Shown: positions 43,880-56,514 of the stretch, in pieces
Layout of the letters: every line of letters starts with the position of its first letter
How positions within the stretch are numbered: the first letter of the stretch is position 1
Origin: Antilocapra americana
Lineage: Eukaryota > Chordata > Mammalia > Artiodactyla > Antilocapridae
DNA: 64,000 nt
Assembly (NCBI GenBank): GCA_007570785.1
Contig: ML660774.1
Span: forward strand, 9,633,742 to 9,697,741
Reading direction: 5' to 3'
Notes under the pieces: generated by a model
What the model was told of the DNA's origin: nothing
Database searches by the model: none
What the model saw: only the letters and a program-made list of their open reading frames with translations
Translations under genes and position numbers: made by a program

Positions 43880-44520
43880 TTTGCACACTTAAACACTATC
43901 AGTCTTATCCCCTCCCCACCCTCCCCTGATGACAATAACTTTACTCTTTGTTTTGTACATTTGATTTTTTTTAGATCCCACATATAAGTAGTGTTCATGC
44001 AGTACTTGTCTTTCTCTGTCTGGCTTCTCTCACTTAGTATGTGCGAGGCCCATCCGTATTGAAAGTGACAGAATGTCCTCTTTTTTCCTGGCTGGGTAAT
44101 ATTCCTCTATGTACCACATCTTTTTTAACCTTTCTTTTGTTGGTGGGCATTTGGGTCACTTCCATATTTTGGCTATTGTGAATAATGCTGTGATAAACAC
44201 AGATGTGCATTTATCACATCAAAATTCTGGTTTCATTTCCTTTGGGTAAATACCTAGAAGTAAAATTGCTGGTAGATCTATTTTTAACTTTTGAGGAATC
44301 TATTAGTTTTCTCTATAATATTGCTATAGTGGTTAGGTCCATTTACATTCCCATCAGCGGTACACAACTGCTCCCTTTTCTTCATGCCCTCACCAACATT
44401 TATCTCTTGTCTTCTTGATAATAGCCATTCTAACAAGTGGGAGGTAACATCTCATTGTGGCTTTATTTGCATTTCCCTGATGATTCATGTTGTTGAGCAT
44501 CTCTTCACATGCCTGACAAG
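43880..44520 (-). mobile_element. Old L1M ORF2 end, minus strand
   Basis: TCTGGCTTCTCTCACTTAGTATG, GGGCATTTGGGTCACTTCC, GGCTATTGTGAATAATGCTG, TTTGGGTAAATACCTAGAAGT, CATTTACATTCCCATCAGCGG and GAGGTAACATCTCATTGTGGC are L1 ORF2 blocks in reverse, older and more diverged than the L1 to its left. Confidence 0.88.
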
Positions 44521-47020
44521 GATATTTTTCACAGTTCAGTGGGCAAAGTAGTTAAATGTGCACTGGATGTTTACCCCCAATGAATCTGTAACTAACTAAA
44601 AGACCACATTACATAAAAATAAGCAAAAAATACGTATTTTTACTGATGATTTATTATTAGCCTGAGTAAGTGTCTGGATAGCCTGCTGCAGGCCTATGTC
44701 TTTAGCTTGGTTGTATGTACCATTTCACAGGATGAGTATCTAAAGAGGAGATGGAATCAATCTAATGAGATAAAACTTAAAGGAACTACATGAAAGAAGA
44801 GTTGACTGGATGCAATTAGTAGTACATAAGAAAAAGACAGCCCTCCACTTTCCTTCTTTTGTAATTTAGATTCATAGTTTTTTTTTTTTTCACATATATA
44901 TTTGAGAGTAGGCAATCTATTTTCTTGAACTTGCAGTGTTGCAGAAAGATTAGAGCAAATAGCACTGTCTTTCTAGTGTAATTGCTTTGTGCTAGATTTT
45001 TGTACCATGAGAAAGTAAAGGGTCTTGTAGTTGTACCATTTGGGGAAGGAGGATAATGTCAGATTCAGATATTTTAATTATTCGAGAATTATCAGAATTT
45101 TATTTTTTCATAACCTGAATATGACTTCTCTTTTAAAAGTTATTCTTAGCATACATAGTTAATCTTCATTAAAATAAAATAAAAACTTTTAAAATAGGGG
45201 GTTTACTGTAACTTGGATATGTAACTTATGTTAATAGATATGTATCTATTGAAAAACCCACAATTACAGTTGATTCATTAAGTAGAAACAGTTAAAATTA
45301 GCTCAGTAGACTTAAACACATTTCTGAAATGAAATGGAAGGGAAATGCAGCAAAAATATTACCTGAAAATGGCACTAAATCTTTTGCAGTAAACTGTTTT
45401 TAATATATGCTCATATTTAATTTTAAAGGGAGAAAATACTTTCATACTTAAATATAGTAAGTTCTATCACAATTTAATGAGAAAGAGTAATATTTGAGAA
45501 AACTACAAAATCAATGATGTATATAAACCATGGTTTATTACAATGCTAATACAGATTTTTAATGCCTTTTGGCAAAATACAGTTAAAGAACTACCATATT
45601 AAATTGGATTGATATGTTACCTTTGGCTGATTCAAGTTGATGTTTGATAGAAAGCAAAACCAACACAATAAAGTAAAGAAAATTAAAAAAAAAGAAAACA
45701 ACAAAACCCTGTAATTAGCCTTCAATTAAAAAATGAAGAAATTTAAAAATATTGGATTGACATTGTTTACAGACCCTTCTTTCCTGTATCCAAGGTTAAA
45801 TAAGGAAGTGTCTTGAGAATTTAAAGTTGACTCTAAAGACAAACGGCTTAGTATCTCCCAGTAGTATTTACACAGTTTGGTTATGTGAACTGTCTGTAAC
45901 TTGATTGGACAGAAAATAGTTGTGACTGACTCAAAGCTGCTTAAATAATGCAGTAAAAGGTAATGCATGAGCTTTCAAACATTTCTGATGAATGAATTTA
46001 GAAATGGGCAAACCGTCTCAAAGTCTCCATTTAAATGAAGATGAGGTAAACATTGAATGTCTGTCAATGTGCCTATGTAGCGATTACCTTTAAGAGAAAG
46101 TGAAAAGTTACACCATTGGTTAATATATTTTGAAGGGACTGGTAGATCTTGGGCTGGCTCTAGAGTGTAACCATGGAGACTGACAGAGGTACTTAAATTA
46201 AAATAGAATTTGATTAGACAGTTGTTTAAAAAGCTTCAGAAAAATATATCAAAGGCAAAATGTTAAAAGCTTAAATCAGATATCCTTCATTGTAAGTGAA
46301 ATTCCTGTTCTTGCTACATTTAATTAACATAATGTCTATGGAAATTTGGTTAAATGTGAATGCAAAAGGACAGTTGCATTTTAATAGGGCTAATTCCAGC
46401 TACAGTATTTAGATAAAAAATTGTGCAAAATCAAAATCTAAGTCTGTATACACTATGGCTGTACCTTCCTTCCCATCTCATGTTTGCTTGCTTAGCTTTT
46501 GTGCATTTAAACTACCTTTCTAATAAAGGCTCATAAATATTATCATAAATGTATTTTCTTTTCTCCAAGACATTCCTGAAAATGGATAATTCATTACCTA
46601 GCTGTGGCACATTTTTAGCCATCTTACTAGACTTTTTTGGATGGCATCTTTTAACCTTCTTTGAGTACATTTTAACTAGGCAATTAGGATATAGAAAAGC
46701 AAGAAACAAAAAATTCCCCAGATTTGTATGAGAATTGGATATAGTGAAAAAAAATCTGGGTTAATTTGTACGTTACTTACCTTTTATATTAAATTAATTT
46801 TCTGTTTCTGAATAATTCAATAAATTTGTATAAATTTCTTGAACCACTGAAACACAAACTTAATGCACACTCATTTGGGATTTAGTAAATAATTCAAAAT
46901 TTAAGATGGAAAATAGCTTTGTTGAAATAGACTTATATAGAAAGGAATTTGATTAACTCAGTGAAATAAGTCACACAGGTCCAAGGGCTACCCCATTTAA
47001 TGCTGATTCCTAAGAAGTCT
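44521..47020. other. 2.5 kb single-copy AT-rich block
   Basis: No SINE or LTR recognised. One weak L1 3' end is possible on the plus strand at about 45640-45700 (AAAACCAACACAATAAAGTAAAG then A-rich). No gene or RNA; the moderate open frames are not convincing. Confidence 0.45.
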
Positions 47021-47225
47021 TGGGCTTCCCTGGTGGTTCAGAGGGTAAAGAATTTGCCTGAAATGCAGGAGACCTGGGTTTGATCCCTGAGTTGGAAAGA
47101 TCCCCTGGAGGAGGGGATGGGAACCCATTTCAGTATTCTTACCTGGAGAATTCCATGGACAGAGGAGCCTGACAAGCTACAGTTCATGGGGTTGCAAAGT
47201 TGGGCACGACTGAGCAACTAACACA
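47021..47225 (+). mobile_element. Bov-tA SINE, full length, plus strand
   Basis: GGGCTTCCCTGGTGGTTCAG, the B-box-like GGGTTTGATCCCTGAG, the BovA body, and the end GGGCACGACTGAGCAACTAAC. Confidence 0.95.
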
Positions 47226-47599
47226 TAAGACGTTGTAGGTGACCTAAGTGGTACAAGAACACCTGGGCAGGAGACATGCTCTTTGCTCTAAGCTGTGCCT
47301 TATGTACTTACTTGTTTGTCTATGGACAGTTTCAGAGTTAGAATCACTCTTAAACAAGAATACTGAATGTTGATATGTTTCACCTCTGTAATTTCTTTAC
47401 TCTCCAACCAGCTTGTACCTGCAGACATAACTGCACCGAAGGTGATCTGTCCAAGATGCTTGGAGCCGACCCAACAGGAGAGAGTTGTGACTGCTGAGAG
47501 AAACCCAAAGAACTAGTCTCACTAGGCTCCTGTACTGGATCTTTAGAATGTATTCATCTTGCTTTACAGAACCCTTATACCGGTTGATTAGCAACTCCC

Positions 47600-48000
47600 C
47601 ATGTCATCTTCCTTCTGGCTCATGGCAACCATTATTCTGCTATCTGCTTCTGAGAGCTTGATATTTTAGATCAGTCAAACCATGCAGTATTTGTCCTTTC
47701 TTGTCTGGCTTCTTTCACTTAGCATAATGTCATCAAGATTCATCCATGTTGTCTAATATTGCAGGATTTTCTTCTTTCTTAAGGCTAAATAATATTCCAT
47801 GTAGATACTACAGTTTCTTTATCCATTCATCTGTTGATGGATATTTAGATTATTTCTGTATCTTCTAGAACTTCTTAAGACTTGTTTTGTGACCTAAAAT
47901 TCCTTCTTTAGACCTAATGAACCTAACAGACATATACAGGACATTTCACTCAACAACAAAATATACATTCTTTTCAAGTACACAGGGAACATTGTTTTTC
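47600..48000 (-). mobile_element. Old L1M with a forward-oriented upstream piece at its right
   Basis: 47600-47870 is a reversed L1 end (TGTCTGGCTTCTTTCACTTAGC, ATTCATCCATGTTG, AATAATATTCC, CATCTGTTGATGGATATTTAG). At 47925-48000 the text is forward L1 ORF2 from the endonuclease region: ACCTAACAGACATATACAGG, ACATTCTTTTCAAGTACAC. The two orientations suggest an inversion or two separate old insertions. No target-site duplication is clear. Confidence 0.6.
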
Positions 48001-48875
48001 CTGGGCCACAGAAGAAGGCCTTAAAGTATAAAGAGAGTGAAAGCAGTTCTAGGGGCTGAGACCATGAGGACACATTTCTTTCTGTATTCTTACAAGATTC
48101 ATGACTTTACTCCTGGGAAGAGGTGTCAAATACAACTGATTCCATGTTGGGCTACTGTTCCTGAAGGTGAAAACTTATAAAATTAATCCACATGTTTCTG
48201 TATAGTTTTAAATTAACTCAGACACAGAATTGCTTTAGAACGATGAAATTAATTCCTATAAAAAGCAATCTACTTGCTGAAGCTAGGAAAACAATGATTG
48301 GAACCCATTTGTATTACATAAAAGGAAGCTGCTGAATGAGCTAAAAGTCATCTCTAAATGAGGCTGGAAATTTGTTGATTGGTTTGTTAGAATCTTTCTC
48401 TCTTTCATTTTCCAAAAGAAGGAGCAGACGTGTGTCTGGCAATTTTCTATTTTTTTTTTCTTGCTTCCCATATTTAGTTCATTGACTGCTTGATTTTCTC
48501 AGTGTTCATCTTTCAGGAAAGTTTATAGCAGGCAGGTACTCTCACTGTGTGTCAGAAGGCAGTGGTTAATGCGGGAGGTATTACTTCCCCAGGGGCCAGT
48601 CAAATCAACTTAGTTGAATGGGCAAGTCAGTTGAACGATGACAATGCTAATTACAGACATGAATTGATTCCCATCCCCTGGTCCCCCTGCCCCATGTTGC
48701 TCAGGAAACACCATAGAATTCTAAATCATCTGATGAGTCATAAGAATATTTCCACTTTGCAGACTTTCATGCCACACTTCAGGTAAAGTTGTTATTTTAA
48801 TGAAACATGGTTTAACATGTTATCATATCGATGGCCTCTTTGTTCCAAGCACACAATTGAAAAATTAGTGTATTT
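48001..48875. other. No feature recognised
   Basis: Single-copy sequence; short open frames only. Confidence 0.45.
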
Positions 48876-48933
48876 GCTGCAGTCCATGGGGTGGCGAAGA
48901 GTAGGACACGACTTGGCGACTGAACATCTACAA
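48876..48933 (+). mobile_element. 58-base tail of a BovA/BovB element, plus strand
   Basis: GCTGCAGTCCATGGGGTGGC followed by GAAGAGTAGGACACGAC and TTGGCGACTGAAC is the shared 3' end of Bov-tA SINEs and BovB. The copy is so short that SINE and LINE cannot be told apart. Confidence 0.8.
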
Positions 48934-50889
48934 TAACAAATGTCTAGTTACATTGGTATGCAAGACATACATGCATCAGGCATTTAGTTTTCTCCTAATG
49001 TGAACACAATTGTTTTTGCCTCCAAAAAGAGAGATTTTTTTTTTCTGAAACCCTAATCTAGAAATATGATCAGATGTACTATCTGACCATGGATGAGAAC
49101 TTGATATTTAACTTTTGGCACGTAATAGAAAATGTATACGTGCCACATTTAACACAACACATTCAGTACACTTCATTTAGGGGGGCACACAAGTTAATGT
49201 CCAAGGGCTTAAAATATGAAATTCCCAAGTGATATTTCTGGGAGATCATACAAGTTAAATGCAGTGGTAAAAATGATAAGATGGCAACCTTACAAATCTT
49301 AACACTGGCATCATAAATTTCATTCTCTTTCCTACCTTAAGATTTTTTCCTAGTTGCTAGAATTAGAAGAATGAAAAAAACTGAAGGCAAATAAATGATA
49401 GTGTGTTTATTTATAAGAGTTCTCAAATTTAAGAAAAAGATGGAGTGATTACATTTGAAACCATTACCCATCAGAAAGCAGCTGCCTTCTGATTTCCTTT
49501 AGAGCTCTATAGGAGAGACTGACTCAGAGAAATGTATAGATGGAATAAGTTTCCCTCTTACCAGTCAGCTTATTTTCATTTTTACAACATTAATATTTGT
49601 TCATGCCTGTGTTCTTTCTCTGTGGCTTTTCTGGACTCCAGAGTTACTGTCTTCCATCCAGTTTTTTATACAACTGCCAGATACAGCTCTCTGAGGGCCA
49701 AGCTATAATCACATTCCTATTTTGCTCAAAAATCTTTAAACAAATGAAGCTACATGCACATGTATAATACAGATATAAATACAAACACATAATTATAGGA
49801 TAGTTAGGAGAAGAATTTAATAATTAGCAACTGAGATTAGGCGATGTGACTATTTGACTTTTTTTTGATTTTTGTGTTTATAAAATTTTCTACAGCGGAT
49901 AATTATAAATTTAGCAATCGGATAGAAAATATTTAAAATAGATTTATATTTAGAATATAATTATAATTATCTCTTCTCCTCTTTGGGCTTCTCTTCTATT
50001 TTGTATAAAGGGCACAGTAAGATGTACCTGTGCATTTATTTTTTTGCCCTGGTCTTTGAAAGATAAAATAGGGTATGAGAGTGAATGGGGGAAGGAAACC
50101 TGCACAGAGTAGTTTAGAGACTTAGAATAGACTGAAAGAGATGTGTATGGTTTCTCTACTGTTCATTTCACCCCATGATTTAAGTATCTACATTAAAAAA
50201 GTAGAACAGAAGGCTATACAAGTAACAAGAAGAATTCTCCAGGCTGGAATGTCCGTCGGTAACAGATCCTTAGGAACCAGTGTGGTAATGGTGATAGGGA
50301 GCTGGGTCAAAGACTGCAGATCCTGGCCATTTCTTTGTAAGAACCACTACTAACAGGAAGCTTCAGTCAGCCATAGGGAAGGAAATCTCATTCTGGGGGA
50401 AAAGGGCACAAAAAGAAGTGGGTGGTAGTGAAGGTCTGAACTAACCGATCAGTGTTCAAGAAAATCGTTTCAGTCCTTAAGGTGGAGTGGATGGAGGGCT
50501 TGGACAGTCAGCATGGAAGTCAACTGTGATTAAGAGGGTCTTAGGAGATAAACCTGTTCACACTGTAGTTTACTTGACTGGTGTCCCCACAGCTGTAGAA
50601 TGCAGTGGCCAGGCAGAGCATCCTGTCTAGTGTTACAAACAAAGTCCCTACTTAGCAGAGTGAGTACTGGGGTTTAGAACTACCAGGCCGTGGTCTCGAA
50701 GGGAGTGTAGAAATTCATAATAACCAATGAATGATGTGGACACAAAGGACTTTGCAGTGATGGCAGAGGTAGTGGATCCTTGCTCTGGAAGAATGTTTTA
50801 ATTCACTGTAGAGAAAGAAACTTAGGTAAAATATGGTTGAAAAGAATGTTGGTCCTGGTCTCAAATTGCTTGGGATGGTTTTCTGGCTC
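48934..50889. other. Single-copy block with one weak L2-like piece
   Basis: At about 49590-49740, CTTCCATCCAGTTTTTTATAC, ACTGCCAGATACAGC and TTTTGCTCAAAAATC give the order of an L2 on the plus strand, weakly. No gene or RNA elsewhere. Confidence 0.4.
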
Positions 50890-51036
50890 TGGAGCATGCC
50901 AGACCTTGTGCAGTTTCCTTAACATCTCAGTTTCTCATTTTTCTCATAGGGTTATTCTTAAATGAATAGCATGCATATAAAGCATTTGGAACAAAGCCTG
51001 GTCCAAGGTAAACAATCAATAAATGTCACCAATGCC
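50890..51036 (+). mobile_element. MIR SINE, plus strand
   Basis: CAGTTTCCTTAACATCTCAG, TTTTTCTCATAGGGTTATTC and AAAGCATTTGGAACAAAGCC followed by CAATCAATAAATGT are the MIR 3' half blocks. Confidence 0.75.
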
Positions 51037-51223
51037 TTTAGTACTGCCCATCTTTCCAAGTAGAGATGTGAGCCTTTGACTGGACTGTCTTAGGGAATCC
51101 AGCTTAGAGGCAAGAGGGTGAGGAAATTCAACCAGGGTTAAGATAGAAACATCTCATTCTTAATACCTCCCCAGTTTCCTGAAGCAGGTTACTGTATCCA
51201 TTTGCAGGTTTTAAAAGAAATCT

Positions 51224-51428
51224 GTTTTTAAAATACAGTTAATTAATTTGGCTGCACTGGGTCTTGGCTGTGGCATCGGGGATCTTTGATCTTTGCTGCA
51301 GCACACAGGTTCTTTATTTGTGGCATGCAGACTCTTAGCTGCAGTTTGGGGATCTAGTTTCCTGATCAGGACTTGAACCTGGGTCCCCTGTATTGGAGTC
51401 TTAACCACTGGACCTTCAGGGAAGTTCC
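51224..51428 (-). mobile_element. CHR-type SINE, minus strand
   Basis: TTAATTTGGCTGCACTGGGTC, GCAGCACACAGGTTC, TTTCCTGATCAGGACTTGAACC and CCACTGGACCTTCAGGGAAG form a reversed CHR SINE. The target-site duplication aagaaatct is at 51215-51223 and 51429-51437. Confidence 0.92.
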
Positions 51429-51634
51429 AAGAAATCTTTTTTCAGTGGTCCTTCTCTACATTCTAATAATGCCTTTCTGTGAAAAGAGTACAACCTGTTC
51501 TTAACACTTGACTCATTCCCTTTTCTTTGGATCTGGTGGGTTGACATTCCCATTTTTGAAAGTTTGTTGAAAGCAAAAAGAACCATCACAATCATCTTTT
51601 ACTTAAAGATAGTTTTGATAGTTAATCAAAGATG

Positions 51635-51840
51635 TGTGTGCTTAGTCACTCAGTCATGTCTCTCTGTGACCCCATGGACTGTAGCCTGCCAGGCTCCTCT
51701 GTCCATGGGACTTGCCAGGCAAGAATACTGGAGTGGGTAGCCATATCCTCCTCCAGGGGGTCTTCCCTACCCAGGGATTGAACCCAGGTCTCCTGCATTG
51801 CAGGTGGATTCTTTTACCATCTGAGCCACCAGGGAAGCCC
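51635..51840 (-). mobile_element. Bov-tA SINE, minus strand
   Basis: GTGTGCTTAGTCACTCAGTCATG through GCATTGCAGGTGGATTC and the end CACCAGGGAAGCCC. The flanks aatcaaagatg and aataaagatg are an imperfect target-site duplication. Confidence 0.94.
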
Positions 51841-51852
51841 TAAATAAAGATG

Positions 51853-52890
51853 GTTTGTAGTTAAAAGAATGGAATATTGGAAACAAAGTCATTGTATGAA
51901 CCAGGCTTGTATTGGGATACTGTGGATTCTGCCCTCAGGGTCCCTCTGCAGTCACTGGTCAGAGGCTTTCTGGGTCAGGCACCTGACTTCTGGAATGCAG
52001 GTACATCAGAGATAGGTTCTCTGTTCTTGGTGGGTCCCTGTGCATTATGACCTAGCATCCCAAATGGTGACTGCTCAACTGCCCAACATCACTTGGCCCC
52101 TTAGGATTGGTGTGTTGTTGAAACCTGTAAAACAGCCAGTCCTCTATTCCTTGCCTTCCAGAAGGAGGTCACATAGTCCTCTGTTGGCTGGATTTCAGGT
52201 GCTAGAAAAGCCTGTGATTGACTGCTGCAATTGCAGTATTAGATGATACTCAGTCAGTGGGAAATAGAAAGATACCACCTAGTTAAAATTAGATTTATTA
52301 CCTTCCAAGCAGAAGGGCTAGAGGAATAATATATTTTAATACTTACTATTTTGTTGAAGCATACTGCCAACAGTTCTTTTGTTTGAGCGTCAACTCATAA
52401 CTCATTTTCCTAGTTCAAAAGGGCAGTGTCATGGCAAAGGACATTTAGATAAGGGAGAGAAAAACTGTGTATGTGTGTAGTATAAGTGAATGAAAAATTT
52501 TAAGATACATGTCTCTTGGAGTCTCCCTTTACCCCTAATATCTAGAGAAGATGAATTTAAAAGTCCATTTCTATATCTTGTGAAACGTTCAGTGCCCTCT
52601 CTAGTAATTCTGTGAATTTTGTGGTTATAATTAAGTGTGTATGTCTGTGTGTATGTGTGTATTTATGGAGTGATTATAATTAGTGTGATTTTCTGGATCC
52701 TAATTCTTCTGTTAGAGTCTATGCTTGTGTTCTTTTATCTCCAACCCTACATTCACACAAATGTTGAACTCATTCCTAACCTTGGTTTTCCAACCAAAAC
52801 CAAAATAAAGCAAAAATAAAAACAAAACCCCAAACCTTTATATACAGCTATAAGCATTTTTGGAAGATCTGGTGAGACCTGTGTGTGTAT
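51853..52890. other. No feature recognised
   Basis: Single-copy sequence with a TG-rich run at 52634-52666. No gene or RNA. Confidence 0.45.
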
Positions 52891-53100
52891 ATGTGCTCAA
52901 TCAGGTCTGACTCTTTTAAGTCCCCATGGACTGTAGGCTGCCAGGCTCCTCTGTCCATGGGATTCTCCAGAAAAGGAATACTGGAGTGGGTTGCCATTTC
53001 CTTTTCCAGTGGAGATCTTCCTGACCCAGGGATCAAACCTGCATCTCTTGTGTCTTGAGCATTGGCAGGTGGGTTCTTTACCATTGAGCCAGGTGGGAAG
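52891..53100 (-). mobile_element. Bov-tA SINE, minus strand
   Basis: GTGCTCAATCAGGTCTGACTC, GCTGCCAGGCTCCTCTGTCC, a TGGCAGGTGGGTTCTTTACC tRNA-derived part and CATTGAGCCAGGTGGGAAG. A small insertion (GTCTTGAGC) lies in the tRNA-derived part. Confidence 0.93.
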
Positions 53101-53863
53101 ATGTTTATCACTGCAGTGTGAACAACTCAAAGCCCAGCAGTAAGCATCACTGGTCTTAAAACAGAAGTTCTGCCATGCTTTCATAGGGTGCTGTGCTCTC
53201 CTCCCTGTCCTGCTGTAAGTTAGGGCACGGAAGTGTTTGCTCTTCTGGGAGAGACTAGCTAGCTCTTTACCAAATCTGTTTCTTTCTTCGTGGATATACA
53301 TTTTCTAGATGACATCTCCCAGCCTTTTTTGTACGTTTTCTAGATGACATTTCCCCATTGTCTTGTGCTGTGGTCCAATGCCCTAAATTATTATGACTGA
53401 AAAGATGATTGTTGTCTAGTCTCATTATCTATGTATTTTGACTAATTTTCTGGTCATTTAAGGAGGGAAAGTAAATTCAGTCCCATTATTCCATCTTGGC
53501 TGACAGTGTAAGTCCAGGTTGGGGTTGCTCAGGTGAACCGTTGGAGCTGCTGACTTCCCTGTAGGTCAGGTGAGGTGTCTTGGTGACCATATTGAAGTTC
53601 GCTTTCTCCCTGACCGACTCACTTTCTGTTTAAGTGTTACCGAGGGAGCTCCTCAGAACACCACTTGTGTGCAGATCTTCACCTGTAGGTCTGTCCACTG
53701 GGGAACCCACCCTAAAAAACTCCTCATATGTAATTCTGCAGACGCTTCACCATCCACTTGCTTGCTTTAGATGAAAATTTAGAAGACTGAGTAGGAGATG
53801 ATAGAGGCCAAGGAGGAGGGAATATGGAATTTGAAGAAAAGCCAGTTCGTCAGTCATAAACAT
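53101..53863. other. No gene; a short direct repeat at 53299-53357
   Basis: A 24-base direct repeat with two mismatches (core ttttctagatgacat) lies at 53299-53322 and 53334-53357. The remainder is single-copy. Confidence 0.5.
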
Positions 53864-54011
53864 GGATTTGCTTTTTCTAAATGTTCTTCTTTTCTCTTGT
53901 TTTGGCCATGCCATGCGGCACACGGGGTTTTAGTTCCCTTACCAGAGATTGAACCAGTGCCCTCTGCAGTGGAAGCGCAGAGTCCTAACCATTGGACCAA
54001 GAGAGAAGTCC
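53864..54011 (-). mobile_element. CHR-type SINE, minus strand
   Basis: TTGTTTTGGCCATGCCATGC, TTAGTTCCCTTACCAGAG and the head CCATTGGACCAAGAGAGAAG. A perfect target-site duplication cataaacat is at 53855-53863 and 54012-54020. Confidence 0.92.
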
Positions 54012-54020
54012 CATAAACAT

Positions 54021-54546
54021 CTTTTTATACTCAATGTGAATAAGAAATAAACTACTCTTGTGTTTGGGTATGTAGGAAATGTGTTTGAAATACAGGAATA
54101 CACACACACATATATGTTGGACACATATTGGAATTTGTTAGCATAGCAGCATTACTTCTATTAATATAGTTGTCAGCTACCTGGCGGGCATATCTACTCT
54201 GGGTGAGTTAAAAACTGTCTCAGGGGCCTCAGTTCCATCCCTTATTAAATGGCTTCCATCAAGGCTGAGCACTGGGATCAGTGCCAGGTTGAAAGGCATG
54301 GACATGGCTTTCCCTTCCAAGACCCTGCCACCTTCCATAATGCTTCATGGGCATGACACACAGGTCTCAGCACCTAGGAGAACGGCAGCGTGCCTGTCTT
54401 TTCACTTTCCATTTCCTTGAGTCGGACCACTCTTTTACGCTTATAAAGCACCAGCCTCTGCGCTCCCTCTAGTCCTCGAACAAAGGCTTGATGTGGTTTT
54501 ACCGCAGTCTTAAGCATGGCGCTTCTAATCAGAAACATTGCAGTTG
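54021..54546. other. No feature recognised
   Basis: Single-copy sequence with a short ACACACAC/ATATAT run at 54102-54117. No gene or RNA. Confidence 0.4.
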
Positions 54547-54755
54547 GCTTCCCTGGTGGCTCAGAGATAAAGAATCCGCCTGCCAATGCAGGAGACGTGG
54601 CTTCGATCTCTGGGTCAGAAAGATCCCCTGGAGAAGGAAATGGCAACCCACTCTAGTATTCTTGCCTGGAAGTCTCATGGACAGAGGAGCCTGGTGGGCT
54701 ACAGGGCATGCATACGTTTGCATAAGAGTTGGACATGACTTAGCAAATAAACAGC
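54547..54755 (+). mobile_element. Bov-tA SINE, plus strand
   Basis: GGCTTCCCTGGTGGCTCAG, GCCTGCCAATGCAGGAGAC and the BovA body, ending GTTGGACATGACTTAGC. A small insertion (TGCATACGTTTG-like) breaks the 3' part. Confidence 0.94.
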
Positions 54756-55398
54756 AATAACATGTTTCAAAACATGTATGAACATGAAGATCCTAATTCA
54801 GTAAATAAATCTAAATCACTTTTACATAAAAGGGACATACATATCTCATGGGTTTTTTGTTTGTTTTTAGCTCATTATTATTACTTTGGAATTGCTCTGT
54901 GAGCTAAACAAAAGAGACCTTCAGGTTATAGGCAGTGTATAGTCTCTGATTTAGATCCTTCTCTTACTGAACAAAAGAAGTCTAGCACCAGTTTTTTGTA
55001 GAGTACTGTTCTAGGGGCCAAGGATGTGGCTTGGAACAAGGCAGTGAGACACCCACCACTGTCGAATTTCTCTTTTAGATATTCTCCTATGATAACGAGG
55101 GTACTTGAGATGCCATGGAAAGATGGTGATGCTGACTGGCTCTTGTCTTTTCATCCTTCCCAGTTTCTTATTCTAGCAATGAGAACAAGAAAAGTCCATA
55201 GGTAATCTTGTTATCTGTGACTATGGGGACACTGCTAGAGTGGTAACATTCCCATAGGGCTTGAAAATAGCAGGAGAAAGTGGAACTGGTTTGAATATCT
55301 TCTAAAAGTGAAATATGGGGGTGCAATTGTCACCCAAATTTACTGAGCATCTATTAGATGACAGGGCTTTATGTATACTCTCTAATAATAACGGCAGT
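54756..55398. other. No feature recognised
   Basis: Single-copy; the 55000-55060 stretch (TACTGTTCTAGGGGCC, AACAAGGCAGTGAGAC) recalls a common old mammalian repeat tail that I cannot name. Confidence 0.35.
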
Positions 55399-55406
55399 AC
55401 TGATGA

Positions 55407-55604
55407 CTTCCCTGGTGGCTCAGACGGTAAAAGCATCTGCCTACAATGCGGGAGACCCAGGTTCCATCCCTGGGTCAGGAAGATCCCCTGGAGAAGGGAA
55501 TGGCAACCCACTCCAGTATTCTTGCCTGGAAAATCCCATGGATGGAGGAGCCTATAGTCCATGGGATCACAAATAGTTGGACACGACTGAGCGACTTCAC
55601 TTTC
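55407..55604 (+). mobile_element. Bov-tA SINE, full length, plus strand
   Basis: Starts CTTCCCTGGTGGCTCAGACGG and ends GACTGAGCGACTTCACTTTC. A perfect target-site duplication actgatga is at 55399-55406 and 55605-55612. An internal deletion removes the GGTGGGCTAC block. Confidence 0.95.
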
Positions 55605-55927
55605 ACTGATGAATAGGAATTATTGTGCTAATTTCCCACATGATAGAATTAAGAGAGAGGCTTGCTCAAAGCTAGATACCTAGTAGAGGTAGAGCTTCAG
55701 TCTCTAAAACTTGGGTTCTTTTCCAGTACTGCCTCAGAAGAAACTGAAGAATTTTACAGTAATTAAGTCTGAGTTTATGGGCATCATATCATGAGAGAGG
55801 CGCTCTCACATCTCTGTGAAAATGCAAGAGTTCCAAAGATATCCGTTTCAAACCATTATGGGCCTAATGGAAAATGACTACTAAGCCAAAATTTCCTTTA
55901 AGTTTCAATTATTTTGTTTTTCTAGCT

Positions 55928-56272
55928 CAGTGATGAGCAAATAACCACCATAGGTCAAATCCAGCCTGCTGCCTATTTTCCTGTGGCCTATGAATTAGGA
56001 CCAAGTTTTACATTTTTAAATACTTGAAAAGAAATTTCCAAAGAATACATTTTATGACACATGAAAACTATGTGAAATTCAAGTTTCATTTCCTTAAGTA
56101 CAGCTTTATTGGAACACAGCCATGCTTCCTCACTTGTGTATGTTCACTGGTTGCTTATGTGCTACAAAAGCAGAGTTGGAGAGTTGTTGCTGGGACCTTG
56201 TGGCTCACAAGGCTCAGAATATTTACTTTCTGTTTTTTGTTTTTAACAGAAAAAGTTTGCTGACCCAAGCTG
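55928..56272. mobile_element. hAT-Charlie-type DNA transposon fossil
   Basis: Degenerate terminal inverted repeats are visible: CAGTGATGAGCAAAT at the left and TTTGCTGACCCAAGCTG at the right. Inside are AGCTTTATTGGAACACAGCC and GCAGAGTTGGAGAGTTGTTGC, known from non-autonomous mammalian hAT elements. Too short to encode a transposase. Confidence 0.7.
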
Positions 56273-56514
56273 TATGAAAATGGACCTAGGGGTCACTCTT
56301 CTTTACCAAGAATCTGTTTAGTCTCTTTTCCATTTCTTCACTTGTTTCTTTAGTTTATTTTTCCATCAAAAGTTTACTAGGTTCCTCCTTAGTATCAACC
56401 ACTGTTCTGGGCACTGGGGTTAAAAGGGGAAAAAATTAGAGAATAAAGAGGAAAGAAGGAGGATGTTATAGGAGGAAGGAACGTGTGAAGGCATGGGGTG
56501 ATGAAATAATGACA

